DNA of 64,000 nt from Flavobacterium nitratireducens. GTDB taxonomy: Bacteria; Bacteroidota; Bacteroidia; Flavobacteriales; Flavobacteriaceae. A program made the translations under genes and the position numbers. The stretch spans positions 62,001-126,000 of the forward strand of contig NZ_CP121111.1 in NCBI RefSeq assembly GCF_029625335.1, written 5' to 3'. The notes beneath the pieces were generated by a model. The model made no database searches and was not told the DNA's origin. It saw nothing but the letters and a program-made list of their open reading frames with translations. Shown here piece after piece: positions 17,373 through 26,465 of this stretch (the stretch's first letter is position 1; each line of letters starts with the position of its first letter).

Positions 17373-18866
17373 ATGTCTGATACAACCATACGTTCACAAA
17401 GTGATGTAGTTCTTATTGGGGCTGGAATAATGAGTGCAACTCTAGGCTTGATTCTAAAAGAATTACAACCTGATTTAACTATTGATATTTACGAAAGATT
17501 AGATAATGCTGCTGCCGAAAGTTCAGATGCGTGGAATAATGCAGGGACAGGTCATTCAGCGTTTTGTGAGTTGAATTATACTCCTGAGGGACCAGATGGG
17601 AGCATTAATCCTAATAAAGCGATTAGCATAGCAGAGTCTTTTGAGGTTTCTCGTCAATTTTGGGCTTATTTAGTACAGCAAGGAAAAGTATCTTCACCGG
17701 AGAATTTTATAAAAAGAATTCCACACATCAGTTTTGTTTGGGGTGATGAAAATGTAGAATACTTAACTAAACGATTCAAAGTATTACAAGCAAATCCACT
17801 TTTTGAAGAAATGCAATTCAGTACCGATTTTACGGAATTAAAAAAATGGATGCCTCTAGTAATGGAAGGTAGAAAAGAATCAGGTAAGGTTGCTGGTACT
17901 ACAATGGCTATTGGTACAGATGTGAATTTTGGTGAATTGACTCGAAATATGTTTAGTCATTTAACTAAAATGGAAGGAGTAAACATGTACTTTCACCATG
18001 AAGTTAAAAAATTAAGACAACGTGAAGATAAGTCTTGGAGAATCAAAATAAACAATTTGACTGACAGAAGTGTTAGAAAAGCCTACACAAAATTTGTTTT
18101 TATTGGAGCTGGGGGAGGATCGTTACCATTGTTAGAAAAAGCAGATATTCCAGAAGGAAAAGGTTTTGGAGGATTTCCAGTAAGTGGGCAATGGTTGCGT
18201 TGTACCAATCCAGATGTAATTGCGCAACATGAATCTAAAGTTTATGGTAAAGCAAGTGTAGGAGCACCACCTATGTCGGTTCCACATATTGATTCAAGAA
18301 TGATTAATGGGGAAAAACAATTGCTTTTTGGTCCATTTGCAGGATTCTCTACCCGATTTTTGAAAAATGGTAAATATTCGGATTTGCCAAAATCTATTCA
18401 ATTGGATAATATTGTACCAATGGTGATGGCTGGAATTAAAAACATCCCATTAACAAAATATTTAATTGAACAAGTACGTCAATCGCCTGCAGATAGAATA
18501 AAAGCTTTACGAGAATATGTTCCATCGGCTCGATCTAAAGATTGGGTTTTAGAGCGTGCAGGACAACGTGTACAAGTCATTAAAAAAGACGAAAAAGAAG
18601 GTGGTAAGTTAGAGTTTGGAACAGAAGTTATTACTTCTGCAGATGGTACTTTATCCGTTTTACTAGGAGCGTCACCTGGTGCATCTACAGCTGTTTCTAT
18701 TATGATTGATGTTATTAGCAGATGTTATAAAGACGAAATGAAAACTCCTGAATGGCAGGCTAAGTTTAAAGAAATGATTCCTTCTTACGGACAAAAATTA
18801 AACGAAAATCCAGAGTTGTTAAAACAAGTTAGAGAGCATACAGCAACTGTTTTAAAATTACAATAA
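17373..18866 (+). CDS. mqo: malate:quinone oxidoreductase
   Basis: 497 residues, normal for Mqo. SDVVLIGAGIMSATLG (about residues 10-25) is the FAD-binding GxGxxx fold; SSDAWNNAGTGHSAFCELNY (from residue 50) and the later FVFIGAGGGSLPLLEKADIP and LLFGPFAGFSTRFLK are family hallmarks. Mqo is a peripheral membrane flavoprotein that oxidises malate to oxaloacetate and passes electrons to quinone, in place of NAD-linked malate dehydrogenase. It stands alone with its own promoter and a strong hairpin behind it, and would feed the same quinone pool used by the cbb3 oxidase region. Confidence 0.95.
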   Translation: MSDTTIRSQSDVVLIGAGIMSATLGLILKELQPDLTIDIYERLDNAAAESSDAWNNAGTGHSAFCELNYTPEGPDGSINPNKAISIAESFEVSRQFWAYLVQQGKVSSPENFIKRIPHISFVWGDENVEYLTKRFKVLQANPLFEEMQFSTDFTELKKWMPLVMEGRKESGKVAGTTMAIGTDVNFGELTRNMFSHLTKMEGVNMYFHHEVKKLRQREDKSWRIKINNLTDRSVRKAYTKFVFIGAGGGSLPLLEKADIPEGKGFGGFPVSGQWLRCTNPDVIAQHESKVYGKASVGAPPMSVPHIDSRMINGEKQLLFGPFAGFSTRFLKNGKYSDLPKSIQLDNIVPMVMAGIKNIPLTKYLIEQVRQSPADRIKALREYVPSARSKDWVLERAGQRVQVIKKDEKEGGKLEFGTEVITSADGTLSVLLGASPGASTAVSIMIDVISRCYKDEMKTPEWQAKFKEMIPSYGQKLNENPELLKQVREHTATVLKLQ

Positions 18867-18885
18867 GCTAATTTTTATAGAAATC

Positions 18886-18920
18886 AAAGAGAATCCCAAC
18901 TTATTGTTGGGATTCTCTTT
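18886..18920. terminator. bidirectional terminator after mqo
   Basis: A perfect 15-bp stem (aaagagaatcccaac and its complement) with a TTATT loop, followed by a T run. It overlaps the last codons of the FUSC gene when that gene is read in its restored frame. Confidence 0.85.
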
Positions 18921-21134
18921 TTACAGTTGTAAGTAACTGTGTGGTTTTTAATATGTTTTCGGACAATCCAGTCATCCAAATTAATTGTTCGATGACCAAT
19001 TGCGCTTCTTGCATTTTTATTTGGTAAGCTTCTTCGTCAATTAATTGAATTTGTTGGAGTTCTTTTGCTCTAATTTTTTCAATTCAGTAAGTCTTTGATT
19101 TAAATCTTCGTTGGACACGAAAGTTTTGGCATCTGGATTTGGATTTTTTAATAATTCCATCGCTATTTCTAAATTAGAAATCACTTTGTTTACAACAACA
19201 TTGAAAGCTTTAGACGCCTCAGTTGTTTTATGCGATTGAATATAGGTTCCCAATGAAGCTAGTGAAGAAAGTAACGAATGGTTTAAAACAGTTAGCTTGT
19301 AAACCTGTGGCAATTTGTTTTGTTTAGACTTGGGTTCTTGTAGCATTCGTTGGAACGAAGCCATAAGATTTCCTATTTCAATGAAGGCTTGTTTTCTAGC
19401 CAGTCGGTATTCTGTTGATACATCCACTTTTGTGTTGTATATTACAGAAATTTCTTTTAAGTAGTTTCGATTTGCCTCAATAGCACTTTGAATATAGGAA
19501 GGAAGATTTAAAAACTCCCAAGATGGCCATAAAAAATAATTAGCTAATAAGCATAAACAAGCGCCTACAATAGTGTCTAAAATTCGGTATTCTAATACAT
19601 TGCCGTTGTCTGGTGATAATACACCGTAAATTAAAACTACATAAATAGTAATAAAAGTAGAACCAATTTTGTAATTGGTTGGATTAAAGGTAAAACCAAG
19701 TAACATGGCAATGATAGCCATTGTGCTAATAACATAAGAATCCTTGACTATATATAGAATACCAAAAGCAATAAGACCACCAATAAGAGTTCCTATTATT
19801 CGATGATAGGTTCGTTCATTTGTGATTCCAAAACCTTGTTTCATAATAACCACAATCGTCAAAATAATCCAGTATACATTTTCTAAAGGGAGTATTTTTC
19901 CAATCATATATCCCAAAAGAATAGTAATAGTTATTCGTAGCGAATGTCTAAAAACAGTCGATTTGAAACTTAGGTTTTCTACAAAAGTACTAAGCGGATA
20001 ATACTGTGGTTTGATAAATTTTTCAATGTCTTTATCTCTCCCTTTTATTAAATCTTTAGTATTATTATTTGTCGAATAAGCACGCTCAAGTGTAATGATT
20101 TTCTCCACCTGTTTTTCTGCATAATGGAGCATGGTAATGAGCATCAAAACCTCTTCTGAGGAAGATTCGTTTTGGATATTTTTCTTATAATCGTTTATCG
20201 CTAATTCAAATTGTTGTAAGTTTTCAATTAAGTTGTGTTCAGCCAAATACGGTTTGTGGTTTTCAATACTTCTCGACAAGGCTTTCATGTTTTTAGCTAA
20301 GCTGTATGCTAAATTTTGATAGGATTCGAGTGCTTTTGGATAACCATCAAATTTTTGGTGAAATTTATTATGATCAAAAGAAGTTGAAATAGCTAATTCC
20401 AAGATTTCAACCAAAGAGATAAAACTCAATAATAAATTTCGGTTTTGTCCTGATGAACCCGATTTGGTTCGGTTAGTAATAAGTACTTCTCGGATATTTT
20501 CATGCAAAACATTTAGTTCAACCTGAAGATGCAACTGTTTTTTAGTAATCGCTTTTCGATTAGAGTTCAGTTCCCAAAGATCACCACGTAATTTTAGATA
20601 TTTTGCGGTAAGTCGGATGCATTCGGCCAACTGTAATTCGACATAGCGATTGGGTTTAATATGAAAAAAAATCACTGAAATGAGAGTGTAAAATAAACCA
20701 CCCGCTAATAGTAGTCCTGAATATTCTAGCATTTCCCATCCTGTATTCAAGTGTGCAAAAGCAAGAGATAAAGATAATAATGCCGAAAATGAAACCATGG
20801 TTGCACGCTGTCCATACACTAAAATCATCGATACACAAAAGATTAATACAATCAATGTGGGATAAAATAACCAGGGTAATGGGTAAGTCAGATTTATAAT
20901 CAGATTTACTCCAGCAATAATAAATGAAGTAACTAATAAACCATTTATTTTATGTTTTAAATTGCTCGGAATGTCACTATGGAAAGTAAAGAAAGCGCCT
21001 AAAGCAATAGTAAAACCAATCGCAAAATTATCTAGATAGGAAAATAACAAAACAGGTGAAACAGCGGCAATTGTTATTTTGAGAGCATTAGTAAACTCAG
21101 TACTTGAAACAAATTTCTGAATTCTTGAAATCAT
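18901..21134 (-). CDS. FUSC family aromatic-exporter-like membrane protein (frameshifted near the C-terminus)
   Basis: The open frame (19041-21134, 697 residues) has two sets of hydrophobic helices (residues about 15-160 and 390-530) separated by a long soluble helical region, the layout of FUSC/YccS-type proteins (PF12805, PF13515). TILLGYMIGKILPLENVYW and MKQGFGITNERTYHRIIGTL are typical of the second membrane unit. The frame stops at NSNKFN, but another frame continues sensibly: TELKKIRAKELQQIQLIDEE, then QEAQLVIEQLIWMTGLSENI to a stop at 18901. The change is in a T6 run (minus A6) at 19074-19079; seven would be in frame. Members export aromatic acids or similar compounds, but the substrate here is unknown. 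The lost tail of about 55 residues may not abolish function. Confidence 0.82.
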
Positions 21135-21263
21135 ACTTTTTTAGATAATATACAAAGGTATGAATTGTGAGGTGGATTAACAGGCAAAAAAGGACTCTTT
21201 TTTAAGGGGTAAATTTTAAATGACTATTTATTGTTAATCCTTTAAGCATTGTTTTAAATTTAC

Positions 21264-21271
21264 TATTTTTG
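21264..21271 (+). promoter_or_regulatory. possible -7 promoter element of def
   Basis: TATTTTTG matches TAnnTTTG; it lies 61 bases before the def ATG. No clear -33 partner. Confidence 0.4.
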
Positions 21272-21332
21272 GCAATCCTAATCTAAGGGATTATAGCTTT
21301 AAATAGCCTAATAAATTTTTAATACAATAACA

Positions 21333-21920
21333 ATGATTTTACCAATTGTAGGATATGGTGATCCGGTTTTAAGAAAGGTAGGAGAGAATATAACTCCTGA
21401 GTATCCTAATTTGAAAGAAACGATCGCAAACATGTACGAAACAATGTATAACGCTTCAGGAGTAGGATTAGCGGCTCCTCAAGTAGGATTAGCGATACGT
21501 TTATTTGTTATAGATGCAACACCATTTAGTGACGACGAAGATTTAAAAGCCGATGAACAAAATCAATTAAAAGGTTTTAAACGTACTTTTATTAATGCTA
21601 AAATTATAAAAGAAGAAGGTGAAGAGTGGGCGTTTAATGAAGGCTGTTTGAGCATTCCAGATGTTCGTGAGGATGTATATCGTAAAGAAAAAGTTACTAT
21701 TGAATATTGTGAAGAAGATTTTGTAATGAAAACAGAAGTTTTCGACGGTTTGATTGCTCGTGTAATCCAACACGAATACGATCATATCGAAGGTATTTTG
21801 TTTACCGACAAAATTTCTTCTTTGAAAAAACGATTAATCAAAGGAAAGCTGAAAAATATCATGGAAGGAAAAACATTCCAAGATTATAGAATGCGTTTTT
21901 TTGGTAAAAAATCAAGATAA
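21333..21920 (+). CDS. def: peptide deformylase
   Basis: 195 residues with all three deformylase motifs: GVGLAAPQVG (43-52), EGCLSIPD (103-110, metal cysteine 105) and QHEYDH (146-151, metal histidines 147 and 151 with catalytic glutamate). It removes the formyl group from nascent proteins. A short insertion around residues 65-82 (FSDDEDLKADEQNQLKGF) is common in Bacteroidetes. It is followed at 78 bp by the DUF5606 gene, the conserved order in flavobacteria. Confidence 0.96.
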   Translation: MILPIVGYGDPVLRKVGENITPEYPNLKETIANMYETMYNASGVGLAAPQVGLAIRLFVIDATPFSDDEDLKADEQNQLKGFKRTFINAKIIKEEGEEWAFNEGCLSIPDVREDVYRKEKVTIEYCEEDFVMKTEVFDGLIARVIQHEYDHIEGILFTDKISSLKKRLIKGKLKNIMEGKTFQDYRMRFFGKKSR

Positions 21921-21998
21921 CAACTTGTTTTGGTATCGTTTTTGACAAAATTTTGACACATAATAAAAAAATCAATTCTTAATAATAATTAATAAAGC

Positions 21999-22472
21999 AT
22001 GAATTTAGAAAAAATATTAGCGATTTCAGGAAAACCAGGTTTATATGTTTTAAAAGTGCAAACACGTACTGGTTTTGTTGCTGAATCATTAGTTGACGGA
22101 AAGAAAATCACGGTAAATTTAAAAAGTAATGTGAGTTTGTTATCTGAAATTTCAGTGTACACTTATGAAGGTGAAAAACCACTAAAAGAAGTTATTGCTA
22201 GCATTGCCACTAAAGAAAACAACGGTCCTGCAATTTCTCACAAAGAAGATAATGCAACTTTGGCTGCTTACTTTAAAGAAATTTTACCTAATTATGACGA
22301 TGAAAGAGTATATGCTTCTGATATTAAGAAAATAATAAACTGGTACAATACATTGCAGTCTAAGGGATTCATTGAAGCTGAAGCTGCATCAGAAGAAGTA
22401 GCTGAGACCGTAGCTGTAGAAGCAGAAGCACCAGCAGAAAAACCAAAAAAAGCTAAAAAAGTAACGGAATAA
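21999..22472 (+). CDS. DUF5606 domain protein
   Basis: 157 residues. Starts MNLEKILAISGKPGLYVLKV and continues TRTGFVAESLVDGKKITVNL, a small beta-rich domain conserved in Bacteroidetes between def and mazG. The C-terminus is a low-complexity acidic then lysine-rich tail (EAEAPAEKPKKAKK). It is predicted cytoplasmic with no signal peptide. Its function is not known; the stable neighbourhood with def and mazG suggests a housekeeping role. Confidence 0.8.
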   Translation: MNLEKILAISGKPGLYVLKVQTRTGFVAESLVDGKKITVNLKSNVSLLSEISVYTYEGEKPLKEVIASIATKENNGPAISHKEDNATLAAYFKEILPNYDDERVYASDIKKIINWYNTLQSKGFIEAEAASEEVAETVAVEAEAPAEKPKKAKKVTE

Positions 22473-22491
22473 TTACTTCTAAACAGTATAA

Positions 22492-22528
22492 AAATCCTGT
22501 GCTCTAATCATCTTAGAACACAGGATTT
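22492..22528. terminator. terminator-like hairpin between DUF5606 gene and mazG
   Basis: A 10-bp perfect stem (aaatcctgtg / cacaggattt) encloses a second perfect 5-bp stem (tctaa / ttaga) with a TCATC loop, followed by a T-rich stretch. mazG starts 26 bases later, so mazG likely has its own promoter or depends on read-through. Confidence 0.75.
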
Positions 22529-22554
22529 CTTATTTTTACACAAAACTATTCATA

Positions 22555-23334
22555 ATGAACGCAAGACAAATACAACTACAAGCTTTTGAACGATTATTAG
22601 ATATTATGGACGATTTGCGTGCAAAATGTCCTTGGGATAAAAAGCAAACCTTGCAAAGTTTACGTCATTTAACAATTGAAGAAACCTACGAATTGGGTGA
22701 TGCCATTTTGGATAATGATTTAAATGAAGTCAAAAAGGAGCTAGGCGATTTGTTATTGCATATTGTTTTTTATGCAAAAATTGGTAGTGAAACTCAGGAT
22801 TTTGATATTGCCGATGTTTGTAATGATATTTGCGAAAAATTGATTCATCGTCATCCCCATATTTACGGTGATGTCTCTGTGAAAGATGAAGAAGAGGTGA
22901 AGCAAAATTGGGAAAAACTCAAACTTAAAGAAGGAAAAAAATCTGTACTAGAGGGAGTTCCAAGAAGTTTGCCAGCCTTAGTCAAAGCGAGTCGTATTCA
23001 GGATAAGGTAAAAGGTGTAGGCTTTGATTGGGAAGAATCGCATCAGGTTTGGGATAAGGTGCAAGAAGAATTAGAAGAATTGCAAGTCGAAGTACAATCA
23101 GGAAATCAGGATAAAATAGAAGCCGAATTTGGCGATGTTTTATTTTCAATGATTAATTATGCCCGTTTTTTAAATGTTAATCCCGAAGACGCTTTAGAAC
23201 GTACCAATAAAAAGTTCATTAAAAGATTCCAATATCTGGAAAGCAAAGCAGGGGAATTAGGTAAATCCCTAAAAGATATGACTCTCGCTGAAATGGATGT
23301 TTTTTGGGAGGAAGCGAAGCGGCTTCCAAAATAA
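22555..23334 (+). CDS. mazG: nucleoside triphosphate pyrophosphohydrolase MazG
   Basis: 259 residues with two MazG modules. The first has LRAKCPWDKKQTLQSLRHL and TIEETYELGDAI with the metal-binding glutamates (about residues 38-60); the second is EEELEELQVEVQ-like followed by EAEFGDVLFSMINYARFLNV. It cleaves NTPs to NMP and pyrophosphate, mainly for house-cleaning of abnormal nucleotides. The last codons (EEAKRLPK and stop) form the first copy of a 69-bp tandem repeat that continues beyond the gene, so the C-terminal tail may be repeat-derived. Confidence 0.93.
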   Translation: MNARQIQLQAFERLLDIMDDLRAKCPWDKKQTLQSLRHLTIEETYELGDAILDNDLNEVKKELGDLLLHIVFYAKIGSETQDFDIADVCNDICEKLIHRHPHIYGDVSVKDEEEVKQNWEKLKLKEGKKSVLEGVPRSLPALVKASRIQDKVKGVGFDWEESHQVWDKVQEELEELQVEVQSGNQDKIEAEFGDVLFSMINYARFLNVNPEDALERTNKKFIKRFQYLESKAGELGKSLKDMTLAEMDVFWEEAKRLPK

Positions 23335-23528
23335 CAGGAATTGAAAATCTTTGATTTTCACATATTCCAATTTTGGGAGGAAGCGAAGCGGCTTCCAAAA
23401 TAACAGGAATTGAAAATCTTTGATTTTCACATATTCCAATTTTGGGAGGAAGCGAAGCGGCTTCCAAAATAACAGGAATTGAAAATCTTTGATTTTCACA
23501 TATTCCAATTTTGGGAGGAAGCGAAGCG
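23303..23528 (+). repeat. 69-bp tandem repeat, three full copies and a partial fourth
   Basis: Units start at 23303, 23372, 23441 and 23510 (the last covers 19 bases). The full copies look identical. Each unit holds two hairpins: ggaagc-gaagcg-gcttcc, then tgaaaatc-ttt-gattttca. The first copy includes the last 32 bases of mazG with its stop codon. Minus-strand open frames through the array are by-products of the repeat. The following 85 bases (to 23613) contain a shorter redundancy (ttagaaattagaggt twice) and nothing else recognised. Confidence 0.95.
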
Positions 23529-23613
23529 ACTTTAGGAGTTAGAAATTAGAGGTTAGAAATTAGAGGTTAGCAATGAACCTAAAACCTAAAACTAAAGTAA
23601 TATAACCCCTAAA

Positions 23614-24021
23614 CTAAAAATCAATCTTAAAACAAAGAGCAGCTTGTTTTTTGAAAATAAAAGTACTTTCTTGAGGAAATAGAATCTTCTGATTGTCCAT
23701 AGTTATGGCTATAGCCATTTTTTTGTTTTTCGCAGCATTCACAAAACAGGGAATACTCGCTAAGGTTAAAACACCTCCACCTGCAGCAATATAGGCACCT
23801 GTGAAATCAAATTCCCAAGTATTTGAATTTGTATTGCTTAATTGTACGATGCCTCCAATTGCTGCAATACCTAACCCTGCACCAAACAGTCTCCAAGCCA
23901 TTTTTTTCTGTTTTTGACTTTTTTCCAAATAATAGTCTCTTGTAAAAGGGGTTTTGGCTGTTTGTGAAAATGCATTAAGCACTAAAAACGCCATGACTAT
24001 TGAAATGATAAACTTTTTCAT
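23614..24021 (-). CDS. small membrane protein with signal peptide, unknown function
   Basis: 135 residues. MKKFIISIVMAFLVLNAFSQ is a signal peptide with cleavage expected after the FSQ region. Two hydrophobic segments follow: WRLFGAGLGIAAIGGIVQL and FTGAYIAAGGGVLTLASIP (glycine-rich), then a short soluble tail. The pattern resembles small flavobacterial envelope proteins but I do not recognise a named family. It converges on mazG and its repeat array. Confidence 0.6.
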   Translation of the reverse strand: MKKFIISIVMAFLVLNAFSQTAKTPFTRDYYLEKSQKQKKMAWRLFGAGLGIAAIGGIVQLSNTNSNTWEFDFTGAYIAAGGGVLTLASIPCFVNAAKNKKMAIAITMDNQKILFPQESTFIFKKQAALCFKIDF

Positions 24022-24516
24022 AGTTCCAAAAATTAAGGCCTACTCTTTCAATATGCAGTTTTCGGCAACGCTGAGGTAGATGATAAAATTTACTATTAAA
24101 TTACTAAAAAATAGAATACTATTTTGTTTTTGATAAAGCGAATACTTCCATGTAAAGAGGACTAGTAAAGAACAAATTGTCTTAAAGAATATTTTAACCC
24201 CAATATTTCTGACGAAGTTCTTGTTAATTTTTTGATTTTTATAAAAATGGAAAGCAATTCTGCATCTCGAGTAATGAAATTTTTTTTATGAATTCTAAAA
24301 TAAAAATTTCTGATTTTTCTATTTTAAAAAATTTAGAATTTGCAATTTATTAATTTCATAATAGGGTCTTTTTTTTCAATAGTAATTCAAAAAAATACAG
24401 GTTTTATCAAATGTTAAATAGGATTCGTAAATAGCAAGTTATTAAAGGATTTGTCTAATTTTAGTCTTAAAATTCTATTTTTTTTAGTTTTACATAACCT
24501 TTATAAATATACATCA
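24022..24516. other. intergenic region, AT-rich
   Basis: No gene seen in 495 bp. It must contain the start regions of the two divergent genes. A large loose inverted repeat (aatgaaatt near 24273 and aatttcat near 24352) and many A/T runs are present; no promoter matches the -7 consensus clearly. Confidence 0.5.
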
Positions 24517-25712
24517 ATGAAGAAATTGAGTCGTCTTGTTTGTATTTTTATCATCATTCCTTTTTTGGCGTTCGGCCAAATTAAAAACAGAGCGTTCTTG
24601 CCTAAATACGATAAATTATTAAAGAAAGCTTTGCTACAATCAGGTGAAAGAAAGGATTCCTTGCGCTATTTTTTAAATACTGTTCCCAAGGAGCATTATG
24701 AAGCGGCTTCTTTTCTTATTGCATACATGCCCGAACGCGATTTGAAAACCTTGAGTATTCCTTATATCAAAGATCAAATTGATGGAGCCTATAAGGTGAA
24801 AAAAGAGTTTCCTTGGTGTTCTAAACTACCCGATTCTATTTTCTTTAACGAAGTTTTACCGTACTATTGTTTTGATGAAGAAAGAGATAACTGGCGTAAT
24901 GATTTTTATTTGAAATTTTCCCCTTTGGTTAAAAATACCAAAGATGTTCGTCAAGCGATTAAAGCAGTTAATGCTAATATTAGAGAGTTATTATCCGTAG
25001 AATACAATACAAAACGTAGCATAGTAAATATTAGTCCATTTCAATCTATCAAAGAAAAAATGGCAACTTGTACCGGACTTTCTTTTTTATTAGTTGATGC
25101 TTTTCGTTCTGTGGGTATTCCTGCTAGAATGGCTGGAACTCCAATGTGGACGAATATGAAAGGAAATCACAGTTGGGTTGAGGTTTGGGTAGATGGTCAG
25201 TGGTATTTTACAGAGTATTATCCAGAAGATTTAAATAAAGCCTGGTTTTTAGCCGATGCCGGAAGAGCCGATATCTCGAATCCAAGACACTGGATTTATG
25301 CTTCTTCTTATAAACCTAAAGAGACTTATTTCAGACTGGAATGGGATACACTCTCAACAGCTATTCATGCCGAAAATGTGACCAAAAGATATATTGATTT
25401 GTACGCTAAACAACAACTTTTGGAAAACTTAAAACCAGATGAGGTTTGGATTAGTTTGCAATTGTTCCAATCGAAATCAGACAAAGAGCTTCAACGTGTG
25501 GCTGAGAAAATAGTAATTTAAAAGAAGGTAATGCAGTAGATTTTGGTTATTCTCCTTCACCCATAGATGATTTGAATAAGTTTTTAAAATTCAAAGTCAA
25601 TAAAAATGCATCCTATCAATTAGTTTATCAAGACGCTAACGGAAAAGAAAAACGAACCGATATCGCAGTAAAGGATAAGGAAGAATTATATAAATTGTAT
25701 AAAAAAGAATAA
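24517..25712 (+). CDS. transglutaminase-like exported protein (frameshifted near the 3' end)
   Basis: The start at 24517 gives a signal peptide (MKKLSRLVCIFIIIPFLAFG); the longer frame from 24451 is not used. MATCTGLSFLLVDAFRSVGI contains the catalytic cysteine of the transglutaminase-like fold (PF01841), GNHSWVEVWVDGQWYFTEY the histidine, and LADAGRADISNPRHWIYASS the third conserved region. The frame stops at 25521 after VAEKIVI, but the next bases in another frame read EGNAVDFGYSPSPIDDLNKF, then YQLVYQDANGKEKRTDIAVK to a stop at 25712, a normal C-terminal extension. One base appears missing near 25515-25525 (gtaatttaaaag). The protein is probably periplasmic and may act on peptides or as a protease rather than a cross-linker. 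Confidence 0.78.
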
Positions 25713-25740
25713 GTCGTTTGATTGATTTATTAGAAATACG

Positions 25741-25792
25741 ATAGTTTAGGAAATACTACAAGTTTTCATTTGATGTATATTTCCTAAACTAT
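25741..25792. terminator. bidirectional terminator
   Basis: A perfect 15-bp stem (atagtttaggaaata and its complement) with a 22-base loop, flanked by T-rich sequence, between two converging genes. Confidence 0.75.
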
Positions 25793-25800
25793 TTTTCTTT

Positions 25801-26106
25801 TTACTCTCCTGCAAGTGCAGGAACAACCGCTCTCATTGGGAAATATTCATAATTGTTGATTTTACCAGCCGGATCATTAGCAATAAAATCTTTAAGTTCG
25901 TCTTCGTTGGCAACTGCAACAACTCCCAAACCATAAATGGCTTTAGGATCCATTACCGGTCCAAAAGCATATACTTTTCCCTGATTCATTTTTTCGGTCC
26001 AATAAGCAATATGTTCCATCATGATAGCTTTTTCTTCATCAGTCATAGTCATGGCAAAATCAGGACGACAAGGGTTTAGATATACAGCGTAAAATTGTTT
26101 TTCCAT
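25801..26106 (-). CDS. YciI family protein
   Basis: 101 residues, a ferredoxin-like alpha/beta domain of the YciI/DGPF type (PF03795). MEKQFYAVYLNPCRPDFAMT starts the chain and MEHIAYWTEKMNQGKVYAFG carries the conserved His near residue 32 and the HxxYW pattern; the middle GPVMDPKAIYGLGVV aligns with the family's GPxxD segment, whose aspartate is proposed as an active-site residue. Its function is not defined. It stands alone between two terminators or gaps. Confidence 0.8.
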   Translation of the reverse strand: MEKQFYAVYLNPCRPDFAMTMTDEEKAIMMEHIAYWTEKMNQGKVYAFGPVMDPKAIYGLGVVAVANEDELKDFIANDPAGKINNYEYFPMRAVVPALAGE

Positions 26107-26465
26107 TGGTCTTGTGATTAATTTGTAGGTTTTACTATCCTGCTAAAATAATTAATAAGTTACTCAAAATAGAGCCCGTTATCGTTTTTTAATACCATTA
26201 TCTACAATTCATCCTCAAAATAATACAATTCGGTAATATCTTTTTTTAAAGTTAAACCCAGTGTTGCAACTTTGTCTTGTAAATCAATAAAAACAAAGTT
26301 TAATGTCTAAAATAAAAGCTCAAAATATAAGAGAATTAGCTATGGTGTATTGTTTTAAAAAGCTTGTCTAACTTTTTAGTATTTTTAAACATCGGTAAAG
26401 TTTATATTTCGATTAGAAAACCGAATACAAACAGGAAAAATTGGTAAAATATAATTGATAACAAA
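26107..26465. other. intergenic region with a possible minus-strand gene relic
   Basis: No complete gene. On the minus strand about 26303-26202 a 33-residue stretch reads FVFIDLQDKVATLGLTLKK followed by DITELYYFEDEL and a stop, which looks like the end of a real protein, but an in-frame stop lies just before it and no start exists. The plus side must carry the promoter of the histidine kinase operon; none is clear. Confidence 0.35.

Noticed and set aside
23219..23508. Two minus-strand frames with repeated peptide blocks
   Set aside because: They are by-products of the 69-bp DNA repeat read in two frames; no start context and they run into mazG antisense.
23303..23528. CRISPR-like array
   Set aside because: The 69-bp units follow each other directly with no unique spacers, and no cas gene is in the window.
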